This document shows, in pieces, positions 54,501-63,489 of a stretch of DNA of 64,000 nucleotides. The stretch is taken from NCBI RefSeq assembly GCF_024496245.1, contig NZ_CP101740.1:1301501-1365500 (forward strand), in the 5' to 3' direction. The number at the start of each line of letters is the position of its first letter. Within the stretch, counting starts at the first letter, position 1. This DNA is from Sphingomonas qomolangmaensis. GTDB lineage: Bacteria; Pseudomonadota; Alphaproteobacteria; Sphingomonadales; Sphingomonadaceae. The position numbers were made by a program, and so were the translations under genes. The notes beneath the pieces are model-generated. The model was given only the letters and a program-made list of their open reading frames with translations, was not told the DNA's origin and did no database searches.

Positions 54501-54685
54501 CATGCGGCCAGCGTGACGCCGCGCCGCGCGTCGGCGCCGAACAAGACGACGACCAGAAACGCGTTGGGAAGCCAAAGCGCGGCGACCGGGCCCGTCCCGC
54601 GGGTGAGCGCGGCCCCCGCCAGCGCCAGCATCAGAAACAGGACGGCCGTCCCCGCGACCCGCAACCACGGCATCATCCTATGCAT
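51563..54685 (-). CDS. MASE1 hybrid sensor histidine kinase with PAS, REC and Hpt domains
   Basis: The 1040-residue protein has a MASE1 membrane domain (about 1-285), two PAS/PAC domains (about 300-545, 'NITDNMREVVFRADRQGRWS'), a HisKA domain with H in 'FLANMSHEIRTPMNGVIGF' (about 575), a HATPase domain ('DSGSGIPI', 'GTGLGLAISRRL'), a receiver with Asp in 'DLVLMDMQMPVVDG', and a C-terminal Hpt with His in 'ICHKLSGSAGMFG'. It forms a complete His-Asp-His relay inside one protein. The downstream receiver protein (51095-51493) could be the next acceptor. Signal unknown. Confidence 0.92.
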   Translation of the reverse strand: MHRMMPWLRVAGTAVLFLMLALAGAALTRGTGPVAALWLPNAFLVVVLFGADARRGVTLAACFAASLAANLLSGYSWPLATALAGCNIVEVVAIVWGMRRLAPGADLTELKPLLIFTVLAGGIVPAAVASLASAAFELGGQATGGAVWLTYAKAHALGQIVIVPILLILMRSRIAPVRRTPQSVGEALAILGAVILVCFGVFTQDQLPLLFLVTPFVLLATFRLGAKGAAGAVIVVAIASGLATFLDTGPIALVDGVGARLTILQLFVAASFMSALPVAAALGERERLAAALGDSEAQLASITDNMREVVFRADRQGRWSFLNPAWEELTGYSVAESIGRPVIELVPAADAQRIRERWTDLLSGVRSELEVRTQLRHANGELRWVEATIRRQGDQKDGRRDSIGSIRDITDRHEQAMALAARERELRLVTTHSADMIVRTGVDRVRRYVSPRSLSLLGYHPEEITNQAPFHGIHPDDVADVEARCLEAIEASGPAHSVYRQRHRDGHYVWVEANYSVVRDEATGEALEFIASVRDFGARAKLEEELHSARIRAEDAARLKAAFLANMSHEIRTPMNGVIGFTELLLAGDLDAEQRRYASLIRDSGRTMMALLNDILDLSKIDADQIEITDEPFDLLHTISSSVRMLMADAEAKHLSIELALDGDLPKYVMGDSHRLRQILLNLLSNAIKFTDSGLIRVGGGRHGDMLEILVDDSGSGIPIDRQALIFDQFVQGDASIARRYGGTGLGLAISRRLARLMGGDLCLARSDTAGTRMQLSLPMRIADPAAVPPPRVSMLRPVKPSSRARILVAEDAEINQLLIEALLTRHGHAVRIVPDGAQAIAAFGTDPQAYDLVLMDMQMPVVDGVEATRRIRAMGGAGATVPIVAFTANAFASDAELCRAAGMNAHLSKPIDVDAVIATIARLLGDRASAASPPPPPAAVEDPAVTALRGRYEAAKRGYSAELLALEGTLRSADDYHQRKARTTIAGICHKLSGSAGMFGEADLGAVARTLEEAAMADGDAAPLADHTRRLAEALVEYS

Positions 54686-54790
54686 TGCAGATTCAGTTTC
54701 CGTCTCCTGCGGCAGTCGTAAATCCCGAAAGGATAACAGCGGGTTAATCGGGCGATCGTATAGCGCGGTGGGCGGCTCGCGCGGGTTGCC

Positions 54791-56170
54791 TCAAGGTGCG
54801 GGCGCTGGGTGTTCGACCGGCGCGGCGAAATCGACGGTGACGATCAGCCCGGGTGCGTTGTCCGACAGCGACAGCGCGGCGCCGTGGATCCGCGCGGCCA
54901 CCGCGACGATGCTCAGCCCCAGCCCGCTGCCCTCGGTGCTCCGACTGCGATCGAGGCGGACGAACCGCGCAAGGACACGGTCGCGCTGGTCGGCCGGTAT
55001 CCCCGGCCCGGTATCGGTCACGGTCAATCGCGGCCCTTGCGCCCCGCTCGACAGCCTCACGACAACCGCACCGCCTTCGGGCGTATATTTGATCGCGTTG
55101 TCGATCAGATTGATGACCAATTGCCCCAGCAACGAGCGCGCACCGACGATCGTCGTGGCGGCGGCGTCGATCGTCAAGCCGATGCCGCGCGCCTGCGCCA
55201 CCGGCTCGAACACCTCGCCCGCATCGCGGACGATCGCGGCGAAATCGAGCCGCGAAAACTCGGTCGCCAGCGTGGCCTCGGCCTGGGCGAGCCGAAGCGT
55301 ATCGTCGATCGTCCGCAACAGCGCATCGAGGTCGGCACCAAGGTCGGTCGAGACATCGTCGGCATCGCCGCGCAGCGCGGCAAGCTCGACGCGCGCGCGG
55401 ATCCGGGTGAGCGGGGTCTTCAGGTCGTGCGCCAGCGCGTCGGTGGCGGTGCGCAGCGTGTCGACCAACCGCTCGATCTCGTCGAAGCCCTGGTTCAGCG
55501 TCGCCGCGAGCCGATCATATTCGTCGCCGCGACCCGACACCGGCAGGCGTTCGCCCAAATGGCCCGCGCGAAATCGCTTCCCCGCCGCGCTCGCCGCGTC
55601 GAGGAACGCCAGCCCGCGCCGGCTGTACCAGAAGCCGGCCAGCAACCCGATCGCCCCCGTCGCCAGCAACGACCAGACGAGCGCGGCGACGTATCGATCG
55701 CGCAGCAGCCGACGATCGTCGGACAGGCTGCCGACCAGCAGCCGGAAGGTGTCGTCCAGCAGGATGGCCCTGGCCGCGACCCGGCGTTCGACCAGCGTGC
55801 CGCTGGCGGTCGCGATCTGGGTATCGAACGAGCGATAGCCGGTACGGTCGATTTCACCCGGCCAACGCGCCAGGTTCCCCGCGATCGGACGGCCCTCGCT
55901 ATCGGTCATCAAATAGATGAAATCGGTCACGCGCGGGCGATCGACCGCGCGCGCCACGCCCTGTGCCACCGCCACCGGTCCTTCGGTGCGATAGCGCTCG
56001 ATCAGCCCGGCGGCCTCGTCATCGACCGCCGCCTGCACGCGGGTATCGAGCAACCGCGCGGTCTGGACATATTGGACGGTCAGCGCGAGCCCGGTGGCGA
56101 TCAATGCGATCAGCGTGATCCACAACGCCCCGCGCAACGCCGCGGTGGGCTGCAGCCGCCACCGGCTCAT
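54791..56170 (-). CDS. Membrane sensor histidine kinase (OmpR-type partner)
   Basis: The 459-residue kinase has two transmembrane helices (about 11-33 and 165-190) around a periplasmic sensor, a HAMP segment, HisKA with H in 'LAHDLKTPLTRIRARVEL' (about 245) and HATPase blocks 'LIDNAIKYTPEGGAV', 'DTGPGIPAD' and 'GSGLGLSIVAVAA'. Its start overlaps the response-regulator stop (ATGA at 56167-56170), so the two are a coupled two-component pair. Confidence 0.93.
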   Translation of the reverse strand: MSRWRLQPTAALRGALWITLIALIATGLALTVQYVQTARLLDTRVQAAVDDEAAGLIERYRTEGPVAVAQGVARAVDRPRVTDFIYLMTDSEGRPIAGNLARWPGEIDRTGYRSFDTQIATASGTLVERRVAARAILLDDTFRLLVGSLSDDRRLLRDRYVAALVWSLLATGAIGLLAGFWYSRRGLAFLDAASAAGKRFRAGHLGERLPVSGRGDEYDRLAATLNQGFDEIERLVDTLRTATDALAHDLKTPLTRIRARVELAALRGDADDVSTDLGADLDALLRTIDDTLRLAQAEATLATEFSRLDFAAIVRDAGEVFEPVAQARGIGLTIDAAATTIVGARSLLGQLVINLIDNAIKYTPEGGAVVVRLSSGAQGPRLTVTDTGPGIPADQRDRVLARFVRLDRSRSTEGSGLGLSIVAVAARIHGAALSLSDNAPGLIVTVDFAAPVEHPAPAP

Positions 56171-56844
56171 ACCCGGTCCAGCCGATAGCCGGCGCCCCGC
56201 ACCGTGCGGATCATCGGGGGTTCGCCCTCGCCATCGATCTTCGCGCGCAGCCGGCTAACATGGACGTCGATCACGTTGGTACCGGGGTCGAAGCTATAGT
56301 CCCAGATCGCTTCGGTCAGCATCGTCCGCGTCACCACCTGCCCGGCGTGCCGCGTGAGATAGTCGAGCAGCTGATATTCCTTGTTGAGGAGTTCGATCCG
56401 CCGCCCCGCGCGGGTCGCGCTGCGCGCGAGCAGGTCGAGCGTGAGCGATCCGACGCGGCGAGTCGTTTCGCCCGGCACGACCTCGCGCAGGCGGCGGACG
56501 ATCGCCTCGAGCCGGGCAACCAGTTCGCCGAACGAAAATGGCTTGGGAAGATAATCGTCACCCCCCGCGCGCAGCCCGGCGATACGGTCGTCGACGGTGC
56601 CCAGCGCCGACAGGAGCAGCACCGGCGTGGCATCGCCCTTGGCGCGTATCGCCTTCAATACGGCGAGCCCGTCCAGCTCGGGCAAGTTCCGATCGAGGAT
56701 GATCGCATCGTAGCTCCCGACGATCGCGGCGGTCAGCCCGTCGATGCCCGTGGTGGCATGATCGGTCGTATGCCCCATTTCGGACAGCCCCTGGCGGACA
56801 TACTCCGCGGTCTGGGCATCGTCTTCGATCAACAGCAGTTTCAC
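56167..56844 (-). CDS. OmpR-family response regulator
   Basis: From the GTG at 56844 the protein is 225 residues: receiver (VKLLLIEDDAQTAEYVRQGL; Asp in 'DAIILDRNLPELDG'; Lys in 'YLPKPF') and an OmpR winged HTH ('LLNKEYQLLDYLTRHAGQVV', 'NVIDVHVSRLRAKID', 'RTVRGAGYRLD'). Two-component transcription control; PhoP/QseB-like. The longer in-frame ATG at 56907 adds an unlikely Pro/Arg tail. Confidence 0.92.
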   Translation of the reverse strand: MKLLLIEDDAQTAEYVRQGLSEMGHTTDHATTGIDGLTAAIVGSYDAIILDRNLPELDGLAVLKAIRAKGDATPVLLLSALGTVDDRIAGLRAGGDDYLPKPFSFGELVARLEAIVRRLREVVPGETTRRVGSLTLDLLARSATRAGRRIELLNKEYQLLDYLTRHAGQVVTRTMLTEAIWDYSFDPGTNVIDVHVSRLRAKIDGEGEPPMIRTVRGAGYRLDRV

Positions 56845-56938
56845 GCCAGCGGGCAATCCGTTCGAGGTCGATGGGGGACGGCGGCGATCGCCGCCCCCCG
56901 GCTCCACAACGCTGCCTGTCGCGCGGCCCGGCCGCGGG

Positions 56939-58156
56939 TCAGGACTGCGCTGCCTGATCGCTGCTGATATACAGGTTCAGCGCGACCTGGCGACCGTCGC
57001 GGATCACGCGGACCGGAACGCTCGAGCCGATCGCGGCATCGGCGACCGCGCGCGCAAGGTCGCGGCCGTCGTCGATCTTGGTCGATCCGAAGCGGCGGAT
57101 GACATCGCCGCGCTGCAATCCCGATCGCGCGGCGGGACCCGATTGCTCGACCGCGGCGATCAATGCGCCCTTGGTCCCATCGAGCCCCAACGCGTTGGCG
57201 ATGTCGGGCGTCACGTCCTGCAGCGAAACCCCGATCCGCCCGCGCGACACATGGCCGTCACGCGCGATCTCGAGCGCGACCTGGCGCGCCATCTTGGCGG
57301 GGATCGCGAAGCCGATCCCGACATTGCCGCCGCTGGGCGAGAAGATCGCGGTATTCACCCCGACCACCCGGCCGCTGCCGTCGAACAACGGCCCGCCCGA
57401 ATTGCCGCTGTTGATCGCGGCATCGACCTGGAGGAAATCGTCGTAGGGGCCCGCGCCGATCTCGCGGCCGCGAGCCGAGACGATGCCCGAGGTCACGGTG
57501 TTGCCCAGCCCGAACGGGCTGCCGACCGCGAACACGCTGTCGCCGACGCGGATATGGTCGCTGTCGCCCCAGGTGATCGGCTTGAACGTCCCCTTCGCAT
57601 CGATGCGGATCACCGCGATGTCGATCTTGGGGTCGCGGCCCAACACGCGGCCCGGCAGCTCGCGTCCGTCGGACATCTGCACCGTCACGCGATCGGCGCC
57701 CTCGACGACATGATTGTTGGTGATGACCAGCCCCGACGCATCGACGATGAACCCCGATCCCAGCGCGCTGCGCGGCGGCGCCTGCCGCTGGGGCGCCCCA
57801 AGCGGCCCGCCCCGGTCGAAACCGAAGAGCTCGCCCAGTCGATCGGCGATTTCGCTGTCGTTGCCCGCACCGCCCCGCCCGAACGGCATCGGGCCCGCCA
57901 TTTGCTGCACCCGCGCATCGGGCTTGACCTGAATCTGGACGACGCTGGTGCCGACGGCTTCGACCATGTCGGACAGCGAGCTGTGGACCCCCGCCTGCGC
58001 GACCGCGGCGGGCCCAGGCGCCACGAACTGCCCGACGATGCCGGCACGGTCCTGGTCGGCGGCGATCGCCCCGCCCGCAACGCCGGCAAGCGCGGTAGTG
58101 CCCAGCGCGACGGCGGCGATCAGGGGGCGAACGGTCAGGCGGCGGGGGAAGGCCAT
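56939..58156 (-). CDS. DegP/HtrA-like periplasmic serine protease
   Basis: From 58156 (AGAAAGGAA upstream) the protein is 405 residues with a signal peptide (to about 32). Catalytic triad: H149 in 'ITNNHVVEG', D179 in 'PKIDIAVI', S253 in 'NSGNSGGPLF'. One PDZ domain follows (about 310-400), so it is the DegS/MucD-like single-PDZ size rather than two-PDZ DegP. It degrades or refolds damaged envelope proteins. Genes for a two-component pair lie downstream on the same strand. Confidence 0.93.
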   Translation of the reverse strand: MAFPRRLTVRPLIAAVALGTTALAGVAGGAIAADQDRAGIVGQFVAPGPAAVAQAGVHSSLSDMVEAVGTSVVQIQVKPDARVQQMAGPMPFGRGGAGNDSEIADRLGELFGFDRGGPLGAPQRQAPPRSALGSGFIVDASGLVITNNHVVEGADRVTVQMSDGRELPGRVLGRDPKIDIAVIRIDAKGTFKPITWGDSDHIRVGDSVFAVGSPFGLGNTVTSGIVSARGREIGAGPYDDFLQVDAAINSGNSGGPLFDGSGRVVGVNTAIFSPSGGNVGIGFAIPAKMARQVALEIARDGHVSRGRIGVSLQDVTPDIANALGLDGTKGALIAAVEQSGPAARSGLQRGDVIRRFGSTKIDDGRDLARAVADAAIGSSVPVRVIRDGRQVALNLYISSDQAAQS

Positions 58157-58365
58157 GGCGGTGTTCCTTTCTGGGAGCTTCGATCGACCGCTGTTGTGGG
58201 CCCGAACGGTGGACCCGTGATGAGGCGAAGATGAATTCGGTGTAATGATCGTCCATCGCCGGCCGACTGGCGGCATCGCGGTGACCGCGTATCGGGCTGG
58301 CGAGCATCCCTTGCGTCCGCCCTGCCCTCGCGTACTAGGTCGCACGAAATCGGCAGGGACGAGTG

Positions 58366-59919
58366 ATGGCGCAAAGGGTGGCGAACCGTGGTTCGGTGGT
58401 GGGTGAGCGCTGGCCGCTGTTTTGGGCGGGCTGCGTCGCGATCAGCGCGGGGGTGCTGCTGCATCTGCCGATGCTGGCGATGGCGCACACGATGGGCAAT
58501 CACCTCACCGGCATGTCGATGGACGCGTGGATGTATTTGGGCATGGCGCTGATCGCGATCGGGGTGCCCGCGGCGATCATCGGCGCGCTGCCCAAGCACC
58601 GCCCCGATCATCACGCCAGCGCGGGCACGACGTTCGAGGCGCCCGACGACACCCCGCTGACGCGGTCGCACGCCGCGGTGCTGCTGGTGCTGACGCTGGG
58701 GCTGATCATCGACACGATGAAGCCCGCGACGCTGGGCTTCGTGCTGCCCGGCATGCGCGGCGAATATGGAATCGCCAAATCGACCGCGGCGCTGCTTCCC
58801 TTCGTCGCGCTCGCAGGGACCACGGTGGGATCGTTCATATGGGGGTGGCTCGCCGACATTTACGGCCGCCGCGTGTCGATCCTGCTGTCGACCATCCTGT
58901 TCGTTTCCACATCGATCTGCGGTGCGATGCCATCCTATGGCTGGAACCTGATCATGTGCTTCCTGATGGGGTGCTCTGCCGGCGGCATGCTGCCCGTCGT
59001 CTATACGCTGCTGGCAGAAGTCATGCCGCCGCGACACCGCAGCTGGGTGCTCGTCCTGGCAGGCGGTACCGGGCTCGTCGGCGGCTATCTTGCGGCAAGC
59101 GGCGCGGCGCATCTGTTCGAGCCCTTGTTCGGATGGCGCAGCCTGTGGCTGCAGGGTTTCCCCACGGGGTTGCTGCTGCTGGCATTGGCACGCTGGATCC
59201 CCGAATCGCCACGCTTCCTGCTCGAGCGCGGGCTCCACGCCGAACTCGCCGACATGACGCGCAAGTTCGGTATCGTCCGCCGTACGCGCCCGGCAGCGTC
59301 CGCTGACGCGCCGCCGCCCGCGACGAACCAGCGCGAGCTGACCGCCGCACTCGTCATCACCGCGCTGTCATGGAGCTTCGTCAATTTCGGGCTGCTGCTA
59401 TGGCTGCCGACCGACCTGCAGGACCGGGGGTTCAGCGCCGAGCTCGCCAGCGGCATCATCGCCAGCTCGGCATTGGTCGCGCTCCCGACGATCATGATCG
59501 CCGCCTGGCTGTACAGCCGCTGGAGCAGCAAATGGACCTTGATCGGGACGGTACTGCTGACGCTCACAGGGCTTGCGGGCGCGCTGCTGCCCGCCGCGAC
59601 GCTGGCCTGGCCGCCGCTGCTCGTTGCCGTCATCGCGCTGCTCGTGGTGGGCACTAACGGGCTGATCGCGGTGCTGCTGCCCTATGCCGCCGAGAATTAC
59701 GCGCTGGCGGTGCGCGGGCGTGCGACCGGCCTGATCGCCGCCAGCAGCAAGTTCGGCGGGGTCGCGGTGCAGCTCGGCGCGTTTGCGGGGCTGATCCCGA
59801 CATTGGGCGGCGCGGCGGTGGCGCTGATCCTGCCAATGGGGCTTTCGGCGGCGCTGATCGCGCGCGCGGGGCGCGAAACCCGTGGCCGCAGTCTGCGCGA
59901 ACTCGAAGCGGCAGCGTAA
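58366..59919 (+). CDS. MFS transporter (AAHS/sugar-porter-like)
   Basis: The 517-residue protein has an extra N-terminal two-helix segment (about 17-75) before a 12-helix MFS core. Signature motifs include 'GWLADIYGRRVSILLSTI' (loop 2-3, G-x-L-x-D-x-x-G-R-R) and 'RWIPESPRFLLERG', typical of the sugar/aromatic-acid porter branch. Substrate cannot be told. It is divergent from the DegP/HtrA gene. Confidence 0.88.
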   Translation: MAQRVANRGSVVGERWPLFWAGCVAISAGVLLHLPMLAMAHTMGNHLTGMSMDAWMYLGMALIAIGVPAAIIGALPKHRPDHHASAGTTFEAPDDTPLTRSHAAVLLVLTLGLIIDTMKPATLGFVLPGMRGEYGIAKSTAALLPFVALAGTTVGSFIWGWLADIYGRRVSILLSTILFVSTSICGAMPSYGWNLIMCFLMGCSAGGMLPVVYTLLAEVMPPRHRSWVLVLAGGTGLVGGYLAASGAAHLFEPLFGWRSLWLQGFPTGLLLLALARWIPESPRFLLERGLHAELADMTRKFGIVRRTRPAASADAPPPATNQRELTAALVITALSWSFVNFGLLLWLPTDLQDRGFSAELASGIIASSALVALPTIMIAAWLYSRWSSKWTLIGTVLLTLTGLAGALLPAATLAWPPLLVAVIALLVVGTNGLIAVLLPYAAENYALAVRGRATGLIAASSKFGGVAVQLGAFAGLIPTLGGAAVALILPMGLSAALIARAGRETRGRSLRELEAAA

Positions 59920-59930
59920 CCGCAGCGCGC

Positions 59931-60203
59931 TCAGCCAGCTTCATCGGTCGCGCCCTGCCGATCGATCAGGTCCATGAAGTTGCGTGCGGCATCGCGTTCG
60001 CCCGCATCTTCGAACACCACGTCGAGCGCGGGCGCCGATCCGAGCATGTACAGCAACGACCATAAGGCGAAGCGGCGCGTCGGGTCCGCTGACAGCCCCA
60101 GATCTACCCGCATGCGTTCGATACCCGCGTCGATCGCCTCGGGCGAGACAGCCGCGAGGTTGTCGGCGCCGAAATAGCGTCGGACCTGATCGTCAAACTG
60201 CAT
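59931..60203 (-). CDS. Small conserved hypothetical protein
   Basis: From the ATG at 60203 the 90-residue protein reads MQFDDQVRRYFGADNLAAVS and is helical and soluble, with 'FALWSLLYMLGSAPALDVVF'. Start overlaps the end of the downstream-coded MFS gene by 11 bases, so it is probably co-transcribed with it. The longer frame to 60248 is unlikely. No family recognised, though the layout recurs next to MFS genes in sphingomonads. Confidence 0.6.
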   Translation of the reverse strand: MQFDDQVRRYFGADNLAAVSPEAIDAGIERMRVDLGLSADPTRRFALWSLLYMLGSAPALDVVFEDAGERDAARNFMDLIDRQGATDEAG

Positions 60204-61404
60204 GCGCGACGCCGCCGATCCGAGGCTTGCGCTCGGTGCGCCGGGCATCCCAGGTGGCGATGCCCCAGATCACCAACCCCAGCAATGCCAGGGCGCAGCC
60301 GACATAGCCGGTCGAGGTCCAGCCCCAGCCGGCCGCGATCGCCAGGCCGCCGAGCAACGGACCGATCGCATTGGCGGTGTTGAACGCCGAATGGTTGAGC
60401 GCCGCCGCCAGTGCCTGCGCGTCGCCCGCCACATCCATCAGCCGCGTCTGCAGCACGGTGGCGAGCGAGGCCGAGAAGCCGATCGCCAGTACGTCGAGCA
60501 TGACGGTGGGAACGCGCTGCGCCGCCAACGGAAACAACGCGAGTGCGACAGCGCTCAGCGCCAGCATCGCAGTCGCGGTCGGCACCAGCGCGCGATCGGC
60601 GAAGCGCGGCACCACCAGGTTGCCGAGCGTCATCCCGACGCCGAATGCGGCGAACACCAGAGGCGTCGCGAGCGCGGCCATGCCGGTCACCTCGGTCAGC
60701 GTCGATTGCAGATACGCATAGACCGCGAACAAGCCGCCAAAGCCGATCGCGCCGGTCGCCAGCGTCAGCCAGACCTGCCGTCGCCCCAGCGCCCCCAATT
60801 CGCGCAGCGGCGATGCATCGGCGGCAACGGGGTCGTCGGGGGCGTATAGCCGCACCAGCAACGCGGTCAGCAGCGCGATGGCGGCGACGATCGCAAAGCC
60901 CCAACGCCATCCCATCAGCTGGCCGATGGTGTTGGCGAGCGGCACGCCGATGATCGTCGCCACCGTCAACCCGAGCATCACCCGGCCGACCGCAGTCGTC
61001 CGCTGTTCGGGGCCCATCACGCCTGCCGCGACCAGCGCGGCGATGCCGAAATAGGCGCCATGCGGCAGCCCGCTGAGAAAGCGAAAGGCCAGCATCCAAT
61101 GATAGCTCGGCGCGATCGCCGACAGTGCATTGCCGAGCGCGAAGAACAGCATCAGCGCCACGAGCAGCGCGCGCCGCCGGATCCGCGCGCTGAGCACCGC
61201 GAGCACCGGCGCACCCACCACCACCCCGATCGCATAGGCCGAAATGATGTGCCCCGCGGTCGGCTCGTCGATGCCGAGCCCCTCGGCAACAAAGGGCAAC
61301 AGGCTCATCGTCGCGAATTCGGTGGTGCCGATGGCAAAGCCGCCGGTCGCCAGCGCGAGCAGCACCATCGCGGGCGCACGGGTTTTTGCTGATGTCGTCG
61401 TCAT
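60193..61404 (-). CDS. MFS transporter (DHA1/AraJ-like efflux)
   Basis: From the ATG at 61404 the protein is 403 residues with 12 predicted helices. It starts TTTSAKTRAPAMVLLALATG and carries 'ISAYAIGVVVGAPVLAVLSA' and 'RFLSGLPHGAYFGIAALVAA', the AraJ/DHA1 drug-efflux motifs. Substrate unknown, typically sugars, arabinose-like compounds or drugs. Followed by the small gene at 59931. Confidence 0.9.
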   Translation of the reverse strand: MTTTSAKTRAPAMVLLALATGGFAIGTTEFATMSLLPFVAEGLGIDEPTAGHIISAYAIGVVVGAPVLAVLSARIRRRALLVALMLFFALGNALSAIAPSYHWMLAFRFLSGLPHGAYFGIAALVAAGVMGPEQRTTAVGRVMLGLTVATIIGVPLANTIGQLMGWRWGFAIVAAIALLTALLVRLYAPDDPVAADASPLRELGALGRRQVWLTLATGAIGFGGLFAVYAYLQSTLTEVTGMAALATPLVFAAFGVGMTLGNLVVPRFADRALVPTATAMLALSAVALALFPLAAQRVPTVMLDVLAIGFSASLATVLQTRLMDVAGDAQALAAALNHSAFNTANAIGPLLGGLAIAAGWGWTSTGYVGCALALLGLVIWGIATWDARRTERKPRIGGVAHAV

Positions 61405-61435
61405 CGTCGGCAAATGGCTATGCTGCAGTGCAGCG

Positions 61436-62176
61436 TCAACCGTCGCCGCAATGTCCGCGCCCGAGTGGCCCGATCAGCTTGCGATATTCGGCTTCGGGCA
61501 AGCCATAGCATTCGCCTGCCAGCCGTTCGAGCATCGGGCGGTCGATCATGATGACCCGCCCGCGTTCGGATTTGATCATCCTGCCGCCCTCCAGCACGTG
61601 GAGCGCGATCGTGACGCCGCTGCGCTCGGCGCTCACCATCTTCGCCATGAATTCATGCGTGAGCCGAAGCTCGTCGCCATCGATCCGGTCGTGCGCCATC
61701 AGCAGCCAGCGCGCGAGGCGAACCTCGATCCGCTGGTGCGCATTGGTGGCGGCGTTGTGCTCGGCCTGGACCAGCAGCGTCTGCACATAGTGGAGCAACG
61801 CCGATCGCAACGTCGGGCTCCGCTCGATCGCGCGCAGATAATGTTCGGTCTCGATCCGGTGCGCCGACATCCCCGCCATCTGCACCCGGGTTTCGTGCGG
61901 CGAGCTGAATACATCGAGGATCAGGCAGGTGGCCGACACCCCGTCTCGGCCAAAAATGGCGACTTCGGTCTGCCGACCGATCGACGTGACCGTACTGATC
62001 GAGGCAAGGCCATCGTCGGGAAAGTATACATGGTCTATTGCTGCATTCGCGCCGACGATGATGTCGTCGCGCAAAAGCGATACCCGCTCCATCTTTTCAG
62101 ACAATAATCCGAGATCGTCGGGCGAAAGCGCGTTCAATAAGAGATTGTCGGTACGCACTTCGGTCCTTGTATTCAT
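61436..62176 (-). CDS. Crp/Fnr-family regulator (third family member)
   Basis: From the ATG at 62176 the protein is 246 residues: a cNMP-fold sensor (about 10-125, 'DDIIVGANAAIDHVYFPDDG') and a winged HTH (about 150-215, 'LTHEFMAKMVSAERSGVTIA'). It has no Fnr cysteines and differs from the other two paralogues in this window in sensor sequence. A longer TTG start at 62206 is less likely. Confidence 0.88.
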   Translation of the reverse strand: MNTRTEVRTDNLLLNALSPDDLGLLSEKMERVSLLRDDIIVGANAAIDHVYFPDDGLASISTVTSIGRQTEVAIFGRDGVSATCLILDVFSSPHETRVQMAGMSAHRIETEHYLRAIERSPTLRSALLHYVQTLLVQAEHNAATNAHQRIEVRLARWLLMAHDRIDGDELRLTHEFMAKMVSAERSGVTIALHVLEGGRMIKSERGRVIMIDRPMLERLAGECYGLPEAEYRKLIGPLGRGHCGDG

Positions 62177-62206
62177 TGCCGATCCAATTCGCTCAAGAGG
62201 ATACAA

Positions 62207-62588
62207 AACTCGCTGACCACCCGAACCCCTCGCTCATCAGTCGATCAAGTATATAATAGGCGGCACGCATTATCGCAACTAACCTGAGTTATCATTTAGA
62301 TTGATCGTGCAGTGAAACACGTCGATGCGATAATATATTCTCCAATTGCCTCAAGCTCTTGGTCATAATGTGATAAAATCACAGAAACATCTAACCTGCT
62401 GACCGGTTGTCCTTTCGCATCTGCATCTGCGCAGCCCAAGGACGTGTCATGGACTATCACGATCGCCGCCAGCAGTCCTGCGTTTCGATCGAGCAGACAG
62501 ACCCGGCACCCGCCTAACCGCGTCGCATGTAACTCTCCGTTCGCTCTTCGGGGCGAACGGGCGCGCGCGGCGTATCGACGAAGGACCG
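62207..62588. other. AT-rich divergent promoter region
   Basis: No strong gene. It is AT-rich at 62240-62400, then carries a possible 22-codon frame (62449-62517) after AAGGACG and an 8-bp hairpin CCGTTCGC/GCGAACGG (62537-62544 with 62553-62560) just before the MBL gene. Confidence 0.5.
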
Positions 62589-63446
62589 ATGTTGCGAATT
62601 CATCATCTGAATTGTGGTACCGATTGTCCGCTCGGCGGCGCGCTGTTCGACGGGCGCAGCACTGGGCCGCTCGGCAAGATCGTCTGCCATTGCCTGCTGA
62701 TCGAAACCGACGCGAACGGGCTGGTATTGATCGACACCGGCTATGGCCTGCGCGACGTGGCGCATCCGCATGCGCGCCCCGATCCGCGCATCCCGGTGCC
62801 GTGGCGGCTGATGCTCAACATCCGGCTGCACGAACGCGATACCGCGATCCGCCAGATCGAAGCGCTCGGCCACCGGGCGTCGGACGTCCGCCATATCGTC
62901 GCGACGCATCTCGATTTCGACCATGCCGGCGGGCTCGAGGATTTTCCCAACGCGGTAGTCCATGTCATGGCGCGCGAATATGACGACGCCACCGGGCCGC
63001 ATGCCGGGGTCGTCGCGCGCAACCGCTGGCGCGCGCCGCAGCTGGGCGGCGTCCAGCATTGGCGCCGCTACGGCGCGCGCGGCGAGCCCTGGTTCGGCTT
63101 CGACGCGGTCCGCGACCTTGCCGGCCTGCCGCCCGAAATCCTGTTCGTGCCGCTGCCCGGGCACACCTGGGGCCATGCCGGCGTAGCGGTGCGGCGCGAC
63201 GACGGCCGCTGGCTGCTCCACGCCGGCGACGCCTATTTCTACCGCGGCGAGATGCGCGATGCGCGGCGGCGCTGCACCCCCGGGCTGCGCGCCTATCAGC
63301 GGCTGATGGAAGTCGATGCGACCAGCCGGATGGCCAACCAGGCACGGCTGCGCACGCTCTCGATCGAGCGTCGCGACCAGGTCACCGTCACCTGTGCGCA
63401 CGATCCGGTCGAGTTCGAACGCTGTCGCGCGGGTTCGCCGCTTTAG
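62589..63446 (+). CDS. MBL-fold metallo-hydrolase
   Basis: The 285-residue protein has the metal motif HLDFDH at 107-112 (H-x-D-x-D-H, with Asp in place of the second His), then 'GHTWGHAG' and 'LHAGDAYFYRGE' with later ligands. 'LVLIDTGYGLRD' near 45-56 is typical of the fold. Many relatives are lactonases or other hydrolases. It precedes the DUF892 gene by 43 bases. Confidence 0.88.
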   Translation: MLRIHHLNCGTDCPLGGALFDGRSTGPLGKIVCHCLLIETDANGLVLIDTGYGLRDVAHPHARPDPRIPVPWRLMLNIRLHERDTAIRQIEALGHRASDVRHIVATHLDFDHAGGLEDFPNAVVHVMAREYDDATGPHAGVVARNRWRAPQLGGVQHWRRYGARGEPWFGFDAVRDLAGLPPEILFVPLPGHTWGHAGVAVRRDDGRWLLHAGDAYFYRGEMRDARRRCTPGLRAYQRLMEVDATSRMANQARLRTLSIERRDQVTVTCAHDPVEFERCRAGSPL

Positions 63447-63489
63447 ATTTCACCACCACTACCACCACCCCAAGCCGAAGGAGACGATC

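Noticed and set aside
62449..62517. 22-codon frame with AAGGACG before the ATG
   Set aside because: Possible small protein, but too short and without independent support.
63451..63469. CACCACCACT-type run before the DUF892 gene
   Set aside because: Short simple-sequence tract, too brief for a CRISPR array or other repeat family.
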